The notes beneath the pieces are model-generated. The model worked only from the letters and a program-made list of their open reading frames with translations. It was not told the DNA's origin and did no database searches. Shown piece by piece: positions 5,835 to 15,145 of a DNA stretch of 33,777 nt; position 1 is the first letter of the stretch, and each line of letters begins with the position of its first letter. The translations under genes were made by a program, and so were the position numbers. Origin of the DNA: an uncultured Chitinophagaceae bacterium (GTDB lineage: Bacteria > Bacteroidota > Bacteroidia > Chitinophagales > Chitinophagaceae); the NCBI GenBank assembly GCA_938017685.1, contig CALIIL010000004.1, positions 1-33,777 on the forward strand. Reading direction: 5' to 3'.

Positions 5835-6902
5835 CTATTGAAGTAACTCGTAAATTTTTGTTTGCTGCTTGGGAGACAATGGATTGCCTGAGTAAGAAAA
5901 GTTTATAAGATTATCCAACTGGCCTAGACCTGAAGGTACAGCCTTTAAGTTATTGTTGCTTACATTGAAGCTGCTCAAACCACGCATCATACCTACTTCT
6001 TCAGGAATGCTTGTAAGCTGATTATTACTAATATCTAATACCGTTAAAAAAGGCATTTTAACCAATTCAAATGGGAATGCAACAAAATCATTATTAGTCA
6101 TATGTAATTCTCTCAAATTAGTAAGACGGCTAAATGATGCTGGTAATTCGTAAATTTTATTCCCAGGATTTGTCTCTGTTCCTAATACTAATTTCTCAAG
6201 GCTCTCTAATTGACCAATCTCATACGGCAAGAAGCGTAAGTTGTTACCGCTTAGATCCAACACTTTTAGGTTTTTCATGTGCTGTACAGCAGAAGGTATG
6301 TAGTTAAGATTAGTATTGCTTAGGTCTAAGTGCGTAATGTGCTTCATACGACGCAATAGATCAAATAGTACTTTAGGGTTTTTTACATCATGACCACTTA
6401 CTCTAAAGTTAGTTAGAGATGGTAAGTCATTAATTTCGTTGGGTAGAAAATTGATTGGGTTACCGGTAACATCAATCGTTTCTAAGTTCTTAAGATTAGC
6501 AAATGTTGTTGGAACAGAAGTAAGCTTGTTATTACGTACGATAATCTTACGCAATGTTTTAATCTCACCTATTGTTGATGGTAGAGAAGTCAAGTTATTG
6601 TTAGATAAGTCCAAAACCTCAAGATTTTTCAAAAGGAAAATATCTACTGGAATTTCAGAAATATCAGAGTTTTGAATAGCCAAATAACGCAAGTTTGGGT
6701 AGCGTAGTATTTCTTTTGGGAATTTTTTCAGATACTGGCTGGTAATATTTAATTGATAAACACAATTATAATCGTAAGCCGCACTTGGCAGTTTTAAATA
6801 CACTCGGTCTGGATCGCATGGACTTGCCAACGGGTAGTACGTTTGGGCGCTCATAGAAGCCACAAAAGCGATAAATATCAAAGTCAATAAACTCTTCTTC
6901 AT
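5835..6902 (-). CDS. Secreted leucine-rich-repeat protein
   Basis: 355 residues with a signal peptide (MKKSLLTLIFIAFVASMSAQ) and then about ten leucine-rich repeats of roughly 23 residues. The pattern is LxxLxxLDLSNNxLTSLPxxI, the Pro-containing class also seen in Shoc2/LRRC proteins. It is predicted to be exported to the periplasm or surface, and likely mediates protein binding. There is no T9SS sorting domain and no lipobox. An irregular segment near residues 150-190 (SGHDVKNPKVLFDLLRRMK) interrupts the repeats. ATG at 6902 is preferred to 6920 because it starts the signal peptide. Partners are unknown. Confidence 0.8.
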   Translation of the reverse strand: MKKSLLTLIFIAFVASMSAQTYYPLASPCDPDRVYLKLPSAAYDYNCVYQLNITSQYLKKFPKEILRYPNLRYLAIQNSDISEIPVDIFLLKNLEVLDLSNNNLTSLPSTIGEIKTLRKIIVRNNKLTSVPTTFANLKNLETIDVTGNPINFLPNEINDLPSLTNFRVSGHDVKNPKVLFDLLRRMKHITHLDLSNTNLNYIPSAVQHMKNLKVLDLSGNNLRFLPYEIGQLESLEKLVLGTETNPGNKIYELPASFSRLTNLRELHMTNNDFVAFPFELVKMPFLTVLDISNNQLTSIPEEVGMMRGLSSFNVSNNNLKAVPSGLGQLDNLINFSYSGNPLSPKQQTKIYELLQ

Positions 6903-6965
6903 TATGATTTCAGTTTTCAAGGCTAAATATAATTTAACTTTTGCAATAAGCTGTAAGGAATGGCA

Positions 6966-7751
6966 TTATTTATACATTCTTATAATTCCTTTGGCTGGGT
7001 TCTTGAGGTTTTTATACTTAATCAGGTCTACTTTTATACTCCCAACTACGATTGGGGTCTCAATATGTACGGGTATTTTGTTGGCATCATCAGTCACCCA
7101 AACGGTCATTTTCTCACCTCCCTTAAATATGGTACCTTCTATTAATAGAGGCTTAAACTTTATGGTTTTGTAATACCCATGCTTTGTTTTCTTTAGTTCC
7201 TTGCCTAAGTATCTGATATATATCTTGTACACTTTATTATCTAAGTACATTGAAAATGGGATTTTAGCACCTATCTTATATTTAGAAAAGTCAATATTTC
7301 GAGCGTAATATATTGAGGACAGCACATCTTGAATACATGGCGGCACTTTTTTTACCCCTTTGGCTGACACGGCTCTATGGGTTTTTTGATTAAATGTTAC
7401 ACTATTGAAGAACTTAAACCCACCTTCATTTACACGACGATTAAATTTTTCGGGCAACATAGTACTTGTATCAATATAGCTCTCGTATTTATCTCGTACC
7501 TTAAAAAACCAATCGTATGACTTAAATGTTTTACCATCCCCAGTGATATGGTATACATACTTGCCTTTGTAACGTTCTAATTGGTTGGTAAATGTTGCTT
7601 GTCCCGCTCCTATCCAAGCGCCAGCAACAGTATAATAGATCTTATATGTTATTTGCTCACCAGACTTTGTACTTGTATTACGAATTTTGCATTGAGCATG
7701 ACTGCTTAGTGCAATGAATAATAAGTAGGTTATTATCAGTAAGTGTTTCAT
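6966..7751 (-). CDS. DUF3108 domain protein, exported
   Basis: 261 residues with a signal peptide ending SSHAQ and one DUF3108-type beta-rich domain (GEQITYKIYYTVAGAWIGAG, then YHITGDGKTFKSYDWFFKVRDKYESYI). Family members are periplasmic or outer-membrane-associated and poorly characterised. The gene begins 10 bases after the stop of the class A penicillin-binding protein, so the two are probably co-transcribed and DUF3108 may act in envelope maintenance. ATG at 7751 is chosen because the longer frame to 7823 overlaps the PBP gene and masks the signal peptide. Confidence 0.8.
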   Translation of the reverse strand: MKHLLIITYLLFIALSSHAQCKIRNTSTKSGEQITYKIYYTVAGAWIGAGQATFTNQLERYKGKYVYHITGDGKTFKSYDWFFKVRDKYESYIDTSTMLPEKFNRRVNEGGFKFFNSVTFNQKTHRAVSAKGVKKVPPCIQDVLSSIYYARNIDFSKYKIGAKIPFSMYLDNKVYKIYIRYLGKELKKTKHGYYKTIKFKPLLIEGTIFKGGEKMTVWVTDDANKIPVHIETPIVVGSIKVDLIKYKNLKNPAKGIIRMYK

Positions 7752-7761
7752 ATATTTCTTT

Positions 7762-10050
7762 TTAATCGTAGTCGTCAGTCTCAATACCACTTGAGGTATT
7801 GACCTTATCAACTTGTGGCACATCAGAATTTATTTCGCTTTCACTAATATCTTCCAATCCACGGGATACATTATCTACAGCTTCGCTTCTCTGAATACTG
7901 ATTTGATCGTAATTATCACATATATCCATGCCTTCCATTGATTTAGGCTCTTCAAATTCTTTAATATCTGCATAGCCTAAACTTTTATCGCTTTGAACCA
8001 TTTTAAAGAAAGATCCCCAGATTGGCATAGCTGCTTGCGAACCAGCACCACCACCAACACCCATAAATCGGTCTTCGCAACCAACCCATGCTCCTCCTAA
8101 TAATTGAGGAGAATAACCAATATACCAAGCATCTGCTTCATCATTCGTTGTACCTGTCTTACCACATAGTTCTCCTTTTAATCCGTATCTACCTTTTAAC
8201 CTTTTAGCTGTTCCAAAGTTTACGGTTCCCTGCATCATTTTGATCATTTTAAAAGCTGTTATTTCATTAATAACCTCTTTTCTTTCAGGGATAAATGTTT
8301 CTAGAATATTCCCATTTCTATCCTCAATTCTTGTAATAAGTATTGGCTCAATATTAATTCCGTAATTAGGGAACATGGTATAAGAACGCAACATTTCAAT
8401 TAAGGAAATATCCTGCGCACCTAATACAATAGAAGGGTAAGCCTTCAATTCTGTGGTAATACCTAGCTTCTTACAAAAATCAACAAAGGCTTCGATACCA
8501 ACTAACTTCAACACAGAAAGGGAACCATTGTTAATGGAGAAAGCCAAACATTTTTGCATAGGTAATTTACCATATCTAGAACCTCCTGCATTATAGAGTC
8601 TATGCCCTGGGAAAAATACCGGACGACAACTTACTGGCATACAAGGCGAATAGTTATTATCAACAGCTAAGCAATAAGCGAGCGGTTTCATGGTTGACCC
8701 TACTTGTCTCTTTGTATTTTCATTACAGTGATCATATTGGAAGTACTTATGATTAATTCCTCCGACCCAAGCTTTCACTTCTCCTGTGGCAGGATCCATG
8801 GCCATAAATCCTGTTTGTACTTGAGCACGCATGTATTTAATACTATCAATAGGCGTAATGGTTGTATCTTTTTCTCTTTTGCTATTCCAAGCAAATACTT
8901 TCATTTTTGTGCGCTTATTAAAGTTCTCCATGATTTGTTCCTCCGTCAAACCTTCATTTTTCAAGGCGCTATATCTCCCTGTTGCTTTAATAATATTTTT
9001 TAAAGTTCTTTTATGTTTTTTCCAATAACGGTTATTGTAGTAACGTGTTTTACGCCACATGTTTTTTTCAACCGCTTTCTCGGCATACTCCTGCATTTTA
9101 GGATTCACGGTGGTATATATTTTTAAGCCATCCTTGTATACATTCAAGTCATGCTTTTTGCACCATTGCTTTACTTTTTGCTCAACAACTTGACGGAAGT
9201 ATGGAGCCACTCCTTCATGTTTCAATGAGCTGGCAGGCTTAAAGTTGGTTACAATATCTCCGCCTTTTAATGCGTCAAACTCAGCTCTACTCAAGCGGTT
9301 ATTTTTAACCATTTGTCCCATAACGACATTTCGACGAGCCTTTGATATTTCAGGGTTTCTTATTGGGTTGTATTTTGTATTGGCCTTAAGCATACCTACC
9401 AGTACAGCTGCTTCTTCTATTTTTAGATCAATGGGTTCTTTATCGAAATAAGTATGGGACGCCGCTTTAATTCCGTAGGCATTATTGCCAAATGTAACAG
9501 TATTAAGATATAGCGTAATAATTTCTTGCTTGGTCAGCTTTTTCTCCATCTTTACTGCAAGAATCATTTCCTTGAGTTTAATATACGGCATAGCAAAAAT
9601 GGACTTACTCTCGCGTGCTTCCATATTAAATAAATTCTTAGCTACCTGCTGCGTAATGGTACTACCACCACCTTTTCTATTAAACGTTATCACACCACTT
9701 ACGGCTCTACCTATTGCTTCTGGATCAATACCACTATGGCTATAAAAACGCTCATCCTCCGTAGATACTAGAGCATCAATTACACAAGGAGCTATTTCAT
9801 TATAATTAACGGGTTCACGATTCTCGAGGAAAAGTCGCCCAATCAAATTATCATCACCATCATATATTTCGGATGCAATACTAGACTTAGGATCTTGCAG
9901 CTCAGCCATATTGGGCATATAACCTATCTTACCTAAATCTATTAGTAACACAAAAGCTACGAGACCTATAATCCCTAGGAATACAAGAGTCCAAAGCAAT
10001 TTAATACTGCCTTTCGTGCGCTTTTTATGTTCTGTTTTATTCTTTGCCAT
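7762..10050 (-). CDS. Class A penicillin-binding protein (PBP1A-like), bifunctional
   Basis: 762 residues. A basic cytoplasmic tail and one membrane anchor (about 16-38) precede a GT51 glycosyltransferase domain with catalytic Glu98 in STEDERFYSHSG, GGSTITQQVAKNLF (128-141) and KLTKQEIITLYLNTV. A transpeptidase domain has nucleophile Ser452 in STMK, SIN (505-507) and KTG (631-633). It polymerises lipid II glycan and cross-links peptides at the outer face of the inner membrane. The C-terminal tail is acidic and low complexity. It heads the PBP-DUF3108 pair. All catalytic motifs are intact. Confidence 0.95.
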   Translation of the reverse strand: MAKNKTEHKKRTKGSIKLLWTLVFLGIIGLVAFVLLIDLGKIGYMPNMAELQDPKSSIASEIYDGDDNLIGRLFLENREPVNYNEIAPCVIDALVSTEDERFYSHSGIDPEAIGRAVSGVITFNRKGGGSTITQQVAKNLFNMEARESKSIFAMPYIKLKEMILAVKMEKKLTKQEIITLYLNTVTFGNNAYGIKAASHTYFDKEPIDLKIEEAAVLVGMLKANTKYNPIRNPEISKARRNVVMGQMVKNNRLSRAEFDALKGGDIVTNFKPASSLKHEGVAPYFRQVVEQKVKQWCKKHDLNVYKDGLKIYTTVNPKMQEYAEKAVEKNMWRKTRYYNNRYWKKHKRTLKNIIKATGRYSALKNEGLTEEQIMENFNKRTKMKVFAWNSKREKDTTITPIDSIKYMRAQVQTGFMAMDPATGEVKAWVGGINHKYFQYDHCNENTKRQVGSTMKPLAYCLAVDNNYSPCMPVSCRPVFFPGHRLYNAGGSRYGKLPMQKCLAFSINNGSLSVLKLVGIEAFVDFCKKLGITTELKAYPSIVLGAQDISLIEMLRSYTMFPNYGINIEPILITRIEDRNGNILETFIPERKEVINEITAFKMIKMMQGTVNFGTAKRLKGRYGLKGELCGKTGTTNDEADAWYIGYSPQLLGGAWVGCEDRFMGVGGGAGSQAAMPIWGSFFKMVQSDKSLGYADIKEFEEPKSMEGMDICDNYDQISIQRSEAVDNVSRGLEDISESEINSDVPQVDKVNTSSGIETDDYD

Positions 10051-10198
10051 ACAATTTTCATTTTCAGAATAAGCCTCGGGGAAAGCCTACCATTTGCTCT
10101 GGTGAAAAGTCAAAATACTTTCCTTAGATTATAGTCACAAATCTATTGTTTTGTTTGCTAGTTCGTCGTGAAATGGATGTTTTTTAATGAAATTTTAC

Positions 10199-10585
10199 CT
10201 AATTCATCTTGAAAGGAGGGTTCAGGTAGAAAAGTGGTATTTGAATCTTAAGTTCTTCCTTTGTTTTAAGATTTTCAACCACATAGAAGCCTGCCATTTT
10301 TCCCATATCCGTTTTTACACCCACACCACTGGTGTATTGAAAGCTTTGTCCTGGATCCAAAAATGGTTGCTTCCCTACAACGCCCTCGCCTTCTACTGTG
10401 CGCACATTACCTAGAGCATCCGTAATTTCCCAAAAACGAGATTTTAGTTGTAAAGGAAAATCTGAAAAGTTATCGATTGTAATTTCATAGGCATAGATGT
10501 ACTCATTCATACCAGGATTGGATATATCGCTGTTATAAAATGTTTCTACAGAAACACATATACCTTGAGTAATCTGCTGCATCAT
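10199..10585 (-). CDS. apaG: ApaG domain protein
   Basis: 128 residues, the usual length for ApaG. The core motif EGEGVVGKQPFLDPGQSFQY followed by TSG is diagnostic, with the Ig-like strands YIYAYEITIDNFSD and SRFWEITDALG before it. ApaG-type proteins have been linked to cobalt/magnesium homeostasis genetically, but the molecular role is unsettled. The gene lies 21 bases after the small HExxH gene on the same strand, so the two are likely co-transcribed. The 148-base interval 10051-10198 separates it from the PBP gene, and nothing was recognised there. Confidence 0.9.
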   Translation of the reverse strand: MMQQITQGICVSVETFYNSDISNPGMNEYIYAYEITIDNFSDFPLQLKSRFWEITDALGNVRTVEGEGVVGKQPFLDPGQSFQYTSGVGVKTDMGKMAGFYVVENLKTKEELKIQIPLFYLNPPFKMN

Positions 10586-10606
10586 GCTGTGTAAATATAA
10601 TGGATT

Positions 10607-10939
10607 TTATAATATTTCAACTCGCTTTAATATTTCTTTATCGTTTGCACCTTGCTCTGCCTCAAGCTCTAATGGATTATTCTTGTAACCATACCGGAGA
10701 GATAACCACAAATATTTGATCAAGAAACGGATAAAACCTTCTCTCTTGTACTGCATAACATGCATCAACTCATGACATAACCAATGAGCATTAGCCAGCA
10801 AATCTTGTTTTGACGCACCGTATAAGTATATCGTGCGACCAAAAACTATAGCCACACTTGATGTGCCCAATTTTATGGCGGCCAAGCGAGCTACAAAGCT
10901 TCGTTCTTTTATCCGAACTTGTATTTTCTGATGATGCAC
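10607..10939 (-). CDS. Small HExxH metalloprotease-like protein (DUF4157-like)
   Basis: 110 residues with the zinc motif HELMH (His56, Glu57, His60), and a downstream LELEAEQGA segment (about 90-99) that could supply the third ligand, as in gluzincin-type DUF4157 proteins. It has no signal peptide and only a weakly hydrophobic stretch (FLIKYLWLSLRYGY). Substrate unknown; as a minimal zincin, the activity is inferred from the motif only. It lies directly downstream of the bcp terminator, with a TA-rich TATATTTA box close to its start, and upstream of apaG. Confidence 0.65.
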   Translation of the reverse strand: MHHQKIQVRIKERSFVARLAAIKLGTSSVAIVFGRTIYLYGASKQDLLANAHWLCHELMHVMQYKREGFIRFLIKYLWLSLRYGYKNNPLELEAEQGANDKEILKRVEIL

Positions 10940-10954
10940 GATTTAAATATAATA

Positions 10955-10984
10955 AATAAGGCTGGCTCTTGAGCCAACCTTATT
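10955..10984 (-). terminator. Intrinsic terminator of bcp
   Basis: Arms AATAAGG-C-TGGCTC (10955-10968) and GAGCCA-A-CCTTATT (10971-10984) pair across a two-base loop with one C-A mismatch. It lies about 25 bases after the bcp stop on the minus strand, just before the next gene of the same strand. Confidence 0.7.
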
Positions 10985-11009
10985 ATAACACCTTATAAAT
11001 GGAAGTAAA

Positions 11010-11489
11010 TTAAAATGCAGTTTCTTCAATACCGTATCCTTTCAGGATTTGCGCAGTATGGTCCGCCGTTTTTACTCCTTTAATTACTTTATGAATATTA
11101 CCTTCCTCATCCAACAAGAAAGTCGTTCGCTTCATACCCATAAATTTTCTACCGTACATATTTTTTTCACCCCATACGCCGTATTTCTCAATGGCTTTGT
11201 GCTTGGGGTCCGCTAATAGAGCAAAGGGCAACTTATATTTTTTACTAAAGGCAATATGACTTGCCTCATCATCCGGACTAATGCCAAAGATGGCAATTTT
11301 GTTCTTTTTAAGATCCTTATAATTATCACTTATGTTGCAGGCTTGCGCAGTACATCCTGGTGTATCATCGGCCGGATAAAAGTATAGAACTACTTTTTGT
11401 CCTTTAAAATCCTTCAATGCAACAGCCTCACCTTTTTCATTTTTCAATGTAAATAAGGGGGCTTTATCTCCTTTTACTAATGTAGTCAT
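11010..11489 (-). CDS. bcp: Thioredoxin-dependent thiol peroxidase (bacterioferritin comigratory protein)
   Basis: 159 residues, the usual length for atypical 2-Cys peroxiredoxins. The PGCTAQAC motif gives peroxidatic Cys46 and a candidate resolving Cys51, typical of the C-x4-C BCP/PrxQ type. It reduces peroxides in the cytoplasm using thioredoxin. The surrounding motifs YFYPADDTPGCT and FGISPDD are intact. It lies 50 bases after the M23 peptidase gene on the same strand and has its own terminator. A near-consensus box (TTACTTTG) lies upstream. Confidence 0.95.
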   Translation of the reverse strand: MTTLVKGDKAPLFTLKNEKGEAVALKDFKGQKVVLYFYPADDTPGCTAQACNISDNYKDLKKNKIAIFGISPDDEASHIAFSKKYKLPFALLADPKHKAIEKYGVWGEKNMYGRKFMGMKRTTFLLDEEGNIHKVIKGVKTADHTAQILKGYGIEETAF

Positions 11490-11539
11490 TGTCTTTTATT
11501 TTGTACAAAGTAACACTCAGTATCGTTTCTAAGCAATTC

Positions 11540-13258
11540 TTAAATTCTATTGATGGTAAAGTTTCGTTCTACCCTATTATCATTTTCGTCCCAAGCCTTT
11601 ATTACTAAGTTGTGTTTACCTAGAGGCAAGTGCTCATCTACATAGTAATAGTAGTTGTTTTTTCTTCTTGAAAATCGAAGCCATTGCCCATCGGCAGTCA
11701 CTTCGATTTTCTTTACAGATGTTAAATTATCATCAGCAATAAACTTTAAGCGAGCTCCTTTTTTGACCGTTGCCCCATTTTTAAACTTTACACTAATGGC
11801 CGGCGGTGATTTGTCTATGGCTAATTCGTAATTACCAAATACTTTAACACCAGCCTCAGCCCAGCCCTTATTATAACGTGCTCCCCAGCCCACAGCCTCA
11901 CTCATATCTTCATTAGGAGAATAACGAAATACAATTTTGGACTGCAAGTTAGCCGGTATAGCTTGCTTAGGTTTTAGTCTCAACTTAAATGTATCATGCA
12001 CCGGCACATTGGCTTTGTGCACTCTATAGATATAAGAATAAGGCAATGAACTAGTTGCGGTAGATGCTTGAAAACACAAATCATCGTACATCATTTCTTT
12101 ATTTAAGTCTACGGCAATTTTTCCGTTATCATAATCATTGCTTTGGCCATTTTTAAAATAGGGTTTACATATTGATTTTGACGGCAAATAATTAGTTTGC
12201 CCTTGCACACTGAACTTCACATCTTTAGTATTTCCTTTTACATCATATACTCTAATTACAATCTTATGCACTTGGCCATCACTCAAATCAACCACACCAT
12301 TATTACCATCTTTATTAATGTAAATATCTAATTTGTCATTGGGCAAGCGGCGACATAACTGCAACCAAAAACCTTGTGTCATCTTGGTTTTATAATCTCC
12401 GATTGCATTCATATAACGGGTTTCATTATAACCAATATTATCTAACTGCCAACCAAAAACAGCTTGGCCATCCACCAATAATTTCATCCTATAAATCCCC
12501 AAGCGCAAGGAGTTCTCCATATAATCATTGGCTTGTATACCAAAAAAAGCTCTGTCTGAATTAACCTTCATCAAGGTTGTTGTTGGCACATCATAAATTC
12601 CTTTTTTTATAGCCTTATACACTTTAGGCTCTTGGTTATAAATACTTTTTCGACCATCATAAACAGCTACTCTATTAATAATTGGCTTCTTACCATCACC
12701 CAATTTTCCGTAGAATAATAATCCGTTCAAAGTCTTCTCTGTCTTTGTATTTCTTATTTCCATGTGTAAGTGCGGCGCATGGCTTGAGCCCGTATTCCCA
12801 CTTTTAGCTACGAACTGACCTTTTTTTACCGGAAATAAATGTGGAGGTAATTGAATGTCTATATCCCACTTTTTTTGCTTGTATTGTTGTGTCTCTATAT
12901 AATTCCATAACGGACCAAAAAACTTATTGCAATGAGCATATACCGAGGTAAAACCACCTGGATGATTAATATATAAGCATGTGCCAAAGCCACGGTGACT
13001 AATCGTTACACGAGATACATAACCTGACTGTATAGTATAAATGGATAAATTTTCACGTTGCTCCGTTCGTACATCCAATCCTGAGTGAAAGTGATTAGGA
13101 CGACACTCGCCATAATTCCCAGCTAAGGACATTGGAATTTTTAATGGATTACGAAAACTGGTCGCCGGGTAATTCTTTTTAGGAAAAAAATCCTGCGCTG
13201 AAGTTTGAGAAACTGAAAGAAAGAAGAGCGAACAGAATAATACAAGTAGGTTTTTCAT
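11540..13258 (-). CDS. M23 family metallopeptidase, exported
   Basis: 572 residues with a signal peptide (MKNLLVLFCSLFFLSVSQ... TSAQ), an N-terminal LytM/M23 domain and a long beta-rich C-terminal part. Zinc ligands are present: HxxxD in HFHSGLD (His58, Asp62) and HLH in SSHAPHLHMEIR (163-165). M23 enzymes cut peptide cross-links in peptidoglycan. The C-terminal 350 residues look like Ig-like modules (for example VDEHLPLGKHNLVIKAWDEN). It probably shapes or remodels the wall in the periplasm. A TAGATTTG box lies only 8 bases before the ATG. Confidence 0.9.
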   Translation of the reverse strand: MKNLLVLFCSLFFLSVSQTSAQDFFPKKNYPATSFRNPLKIPMSLAGNYGECRPNHFHSGLDVRTEQRENLSIYTIQSGYVSRVTISHRGFGTCLYINHPGGFTSVYAHCNKFFGPLWNYIETQQYKQKKWDIDIQLPPHLFPVKKGQFVAKSGNTGSSHAPHLHMEIRNTKTEKTLNGLLFYGKLGDGKKPIINRVAVYDGRKSIYNQEPKVYKAIKKGIYDVPTTTLMKVNSDRAFFGIQANDYMENSLRLGIYRMKLLVDGQAVFGWQLDNIGYNETRYMNAIGDYKTKMTQGFWLQLCRRLPNDKLDIYINKDGNNGVVDLSDGQVHKIVIRVYDVKGNTKDVKFSVQGQTNYLPSKSICKPYFKNGQSNDYDNGKIAVDLNKEMMYDDLCFQASTATSSLPYSYIYRVHKANVPVHDTFKLRLKPKQAIPANLQSKIVFRYSPNEDMSEAVGWGARYNKGWAEAGVKVFGNYELAIDKSPPAISVKFKNGATVKKGARLKFIADDNLTSVKKIEVTADGQWLRFSRRKNNYYYYVDEHLPLGKHNLVIKAWDENDNRVERNFTINRI

Positions 13259-13265
13259 TGAACTA

Positions 13266-13273
13266 CAAATCTA
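13266..13273 (-). promoter_or_regulatory. -7 box (TAGATTTG) for the M23 peptidase
   Basis: TAGATTTG matches TAnnTTTG and ends 7 bases upstream of the ATG at 13258, predicting an almost leaderless mRNA. A -33 match was not found. Confidence 0.45.
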
Positions 13274-13391
13274 AATAATGAGCCAGTGATTTTGTTGTAA
13301 TGAATTGAAAAGAAATGCACCATGTTAAGAGATCATATGTAATGAGTATCCAATATCAAGAGCATTGATAAAATGACAAATCACTTAAGCG

Positions 13392-13399
13392 TATCTTTA
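13392..13399 (+). promoter_or_regulatory. -7-like box (TATCTTTA) for the glutathione peroxidase gene
   Basis: TATCTTTA differs from TAnnTTTG in the last base only and ends 5 bases before the ATG at 13405, so the transcript may be leaderless. It faces the divergent M23 promoter across about 130 bases. Confidence 0.4.
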
Positions 13400-13404
13400 C
13401 CGAA

Positions 13405-13944
13405 ATGAAATATTTAATCGCAACTATAATTATGTTTTCAATCTTCGCAACAAAAAACGAGCTAAGTGCTCAACAGCAATCAATATATGACTTTAAAGTA
13501 GAGGCGCTAAACGGCGGCGAGATAGACTTTGCTAAATTTAAAGGTAAAAAAATACTCATAGTTAATACCGCTTCAAAGTGTGGCTTTACCCCGCAATACG
13601 AAGGTTTGGAAAAACTCTATGAACAGTACAAAGACAAATTAGTCATCATCGGCTTCCCAGCTAATAATTTTATGAAGCAAGAACCAGGTAACGATAAAGA
13701 AATAGCTGCTTTTTGTCAGAAAAACTATGGTGTAACTTTTCCAATGGCATCAAAAATATCTGTAAAAGGAAAAGACCAAGCCCCAATATATACCTGGCTT
13801 ACACGCAAGAAATACAACAACTTTAAGGACAGCAAAGTATCTTGGAACTTCAACAAATACTTGCTTGACGAAAAAGGAAACTTAATAGGAGTATTTGGAT
13901 CGAGAACCAAGCCCATGAGCGACGATATTGTAGGCAAGCTTTAA
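13405..13944 (+). CDS. Glutathione peroxidase family protein, exported Cys type
   Basis: 179 residues with a signal peptide (about 1-22, ending ELSAQ), so a periplasmic enzyme is predicted. Peroxidatic Cys59 is in NTASKCGFTPQY, Gln92 in FPANNFMKQEPG, and Trp/Asn in WNFNKYL. Cys replaces selenocysteine, as is usual in bacteria, and such enzymes typically take electrons from thioredoxin rather than glutathione. It reduces hydroperoxides. Together with bcp just across the divergent promoter region it supplies peroxide defence in two compartments. mqnC follows after 29 bases and may share the transcript. Confidence 0.9.
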   Translation: MKYLIATIIMFSIFATKNELSAQQQSIYDFKVEALNGGEIDFAKFKGKKILIVNTASKCGFTPQYEGLEKLYEQYKDKLVIIGFPANNFMKQEPGNDKEIAAFCQKNYGVTFPMASKISVKGKDQAPIYTWLTRKKYNNFKDSKVSWNFNKYLLDEKGNLIGVFGSRTKPMSDDIVGKL

Positions 13945-13973
13945 TATTTTTATTCAACCTTAAATTACCCACT

Positions 13974-15098
13974 GTGGATTTACAATCATTATATCAAAAA
14001 GCACTTAAGCTTGAATTCTTAACCGAAGAGGAAGGCATTTATTTATATCATAACGCACCACTCACGGAGTTGCAAGTTGTGGCCAACGATATGCGCAAGC
14101 AACACGTGCCGCACAACAAGGTCACTTGGCAAATTGATAGAAATGTAAACACAACCAATGTGTGTATAGCTAATTGTAAATTCTGCAATTTCTATCGTAT
14201 TCCGGGGCATCCTGAATCATATATTACAGATATAGATACTTATAAACGTAAAATTGAAGAAACCATTAAGTGGGGCGGCGACCAATTATTATTACAAGGT
14301 GGGCACCATCCTGAGTTGGGATTGAAGTTCTATGAAGATTTATTTAAAGAGTTAAAAGCCCTTTACCCCGATATTAAATTACACGCACTTGGACCACCAG
14401 AGATTGCACATATTGCGAAGCTAGAGCAATGCTCACATACTGAAGTGCTTAAAACATTGAAGGCTGCAGGTTTAAATTCACTGCCAGGTGCTGGTGCGGA
14501 GATATTAAATGACCGTGTACGCAGGCTTGTATCGAAAGGAAAATGTGGCGGACAAGAGTGGTTAGATGTAATGCGCGCCGCGCATCAATTAGATATTACT
14601 TCAAGCGCCACCATGATGTTTGGTCATGTTGAAACGATTGAAGAGCGTTTTGAACACTTTGCCATGCTGCGTCAAGTACAAAGCGAAAAACCAGAGGGCG
14701 CCAATGGCTTCCTAGCATTTATACCTTGGACATTCCAAGACGTAGATACATTATTAAAGAAAATACGTCGTGCTAAAAATGACACCACAGCACAAGAATA
14801 TATCCGTATGATTGCCCTAAGCCGTATGATGTTACCCAACATCAAAAACATACAAGCGAGCTGGCTGACGGTTGGAAAAGAAGTAGCTCAAATATGTCTT
14901 TACTCTGGCGCCAACGATTTTGGCAGTATCATGCTGGAGGAAAATGTGGTGAGCGCAGCTGGTGCTCCCCATCGATTTACCTATAATTCTATTCAAGATG
15001 CAATACGCGAGGCTGGTTTTGAACCACAATTGCGTACGCAACACTACGAATTTAGAGAGCTTCCTCAGAATATTGAAGAGCAAGTTATTGATTATTAA
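13974..15098 (+). CDS. mqnC: Cyclic dehypoxanthine futalosine synthase (MqnC), radical SAM
   Basis: 374 residues of the radical SAM superfamily. The cluster motif C-x3-C-x2-C is at residues 64-71 (NVCIANCKFCNF). The enzyme turns dehypoxanthine futalosine into the cyclic form in the futalosine route to menaquinone, in the cytoplasm. HALGPPEI and TSSATMMFGHVE are typical family blocks. GTG at 13974 is used as start; no ATG lies near the conserved N-terminus. No other mqn genes are in the window, so the pathway is scattered. Most Bacteroidota use the classical Men route, so this gene helps to place the organism. Confidence 0.92.
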   Translation: MDLQSLYQKALKLEFLTEEEGIYLYHNAPLTELQVVANDMRKQHVPHNKVTWQIDRNVNTTNVCIANCKFCNFYRIPGHPESYITDIDTYKRKIEETIKWGGDQLLLQGGHHPELGLKFYEDLFKELKALYPDIKLHALGPPEIAHIAKLEQCSHTEVLKTLKAAGLNSLPGAGAEILNDRVRRLVSKGKCGGQEWLDVMRAAHQLDITSSATMMFGHVETIEERFEHFAMLRQVQSEKPEGANGFLAFIPWTFQDVDTLLKKIRRAKNDTTAQEYIRMIALSRMMLPNIKNIQASWLTVGKEVAQICLYSGANDFGSIMLEENVVSAAGAPHRFTYNSIQDAIREAGFEPQLRTQHYEFRELPQNIEEQVIDY

Positions 15099-15137
15099 TT
15101 TTTGCATTTAATTGTAGTGTTTCAAGTTTTAGTCGCC

Positions 15138-15145
15138 TATTTTTG
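15138..15145 (+). promoter_or_regulatory. -7 box (TATTTTTG) overlapping the EnvC-like start region
   Basis: TATTTTTG is a full TAnnTTTG match whose last base is the first base of the GTG at 15145. Transcription would then start near 15149-15151, after that GTG, arguing for the in-frame TTG at 15163 as start. Confidence 0.5.

Noticed and set aside
7752-7823. ATG at 7823 as start of the DUF3108 gene
   Set aside because: The extension overlaps the PBP coding region and hides the signal peptide starting at 7751.
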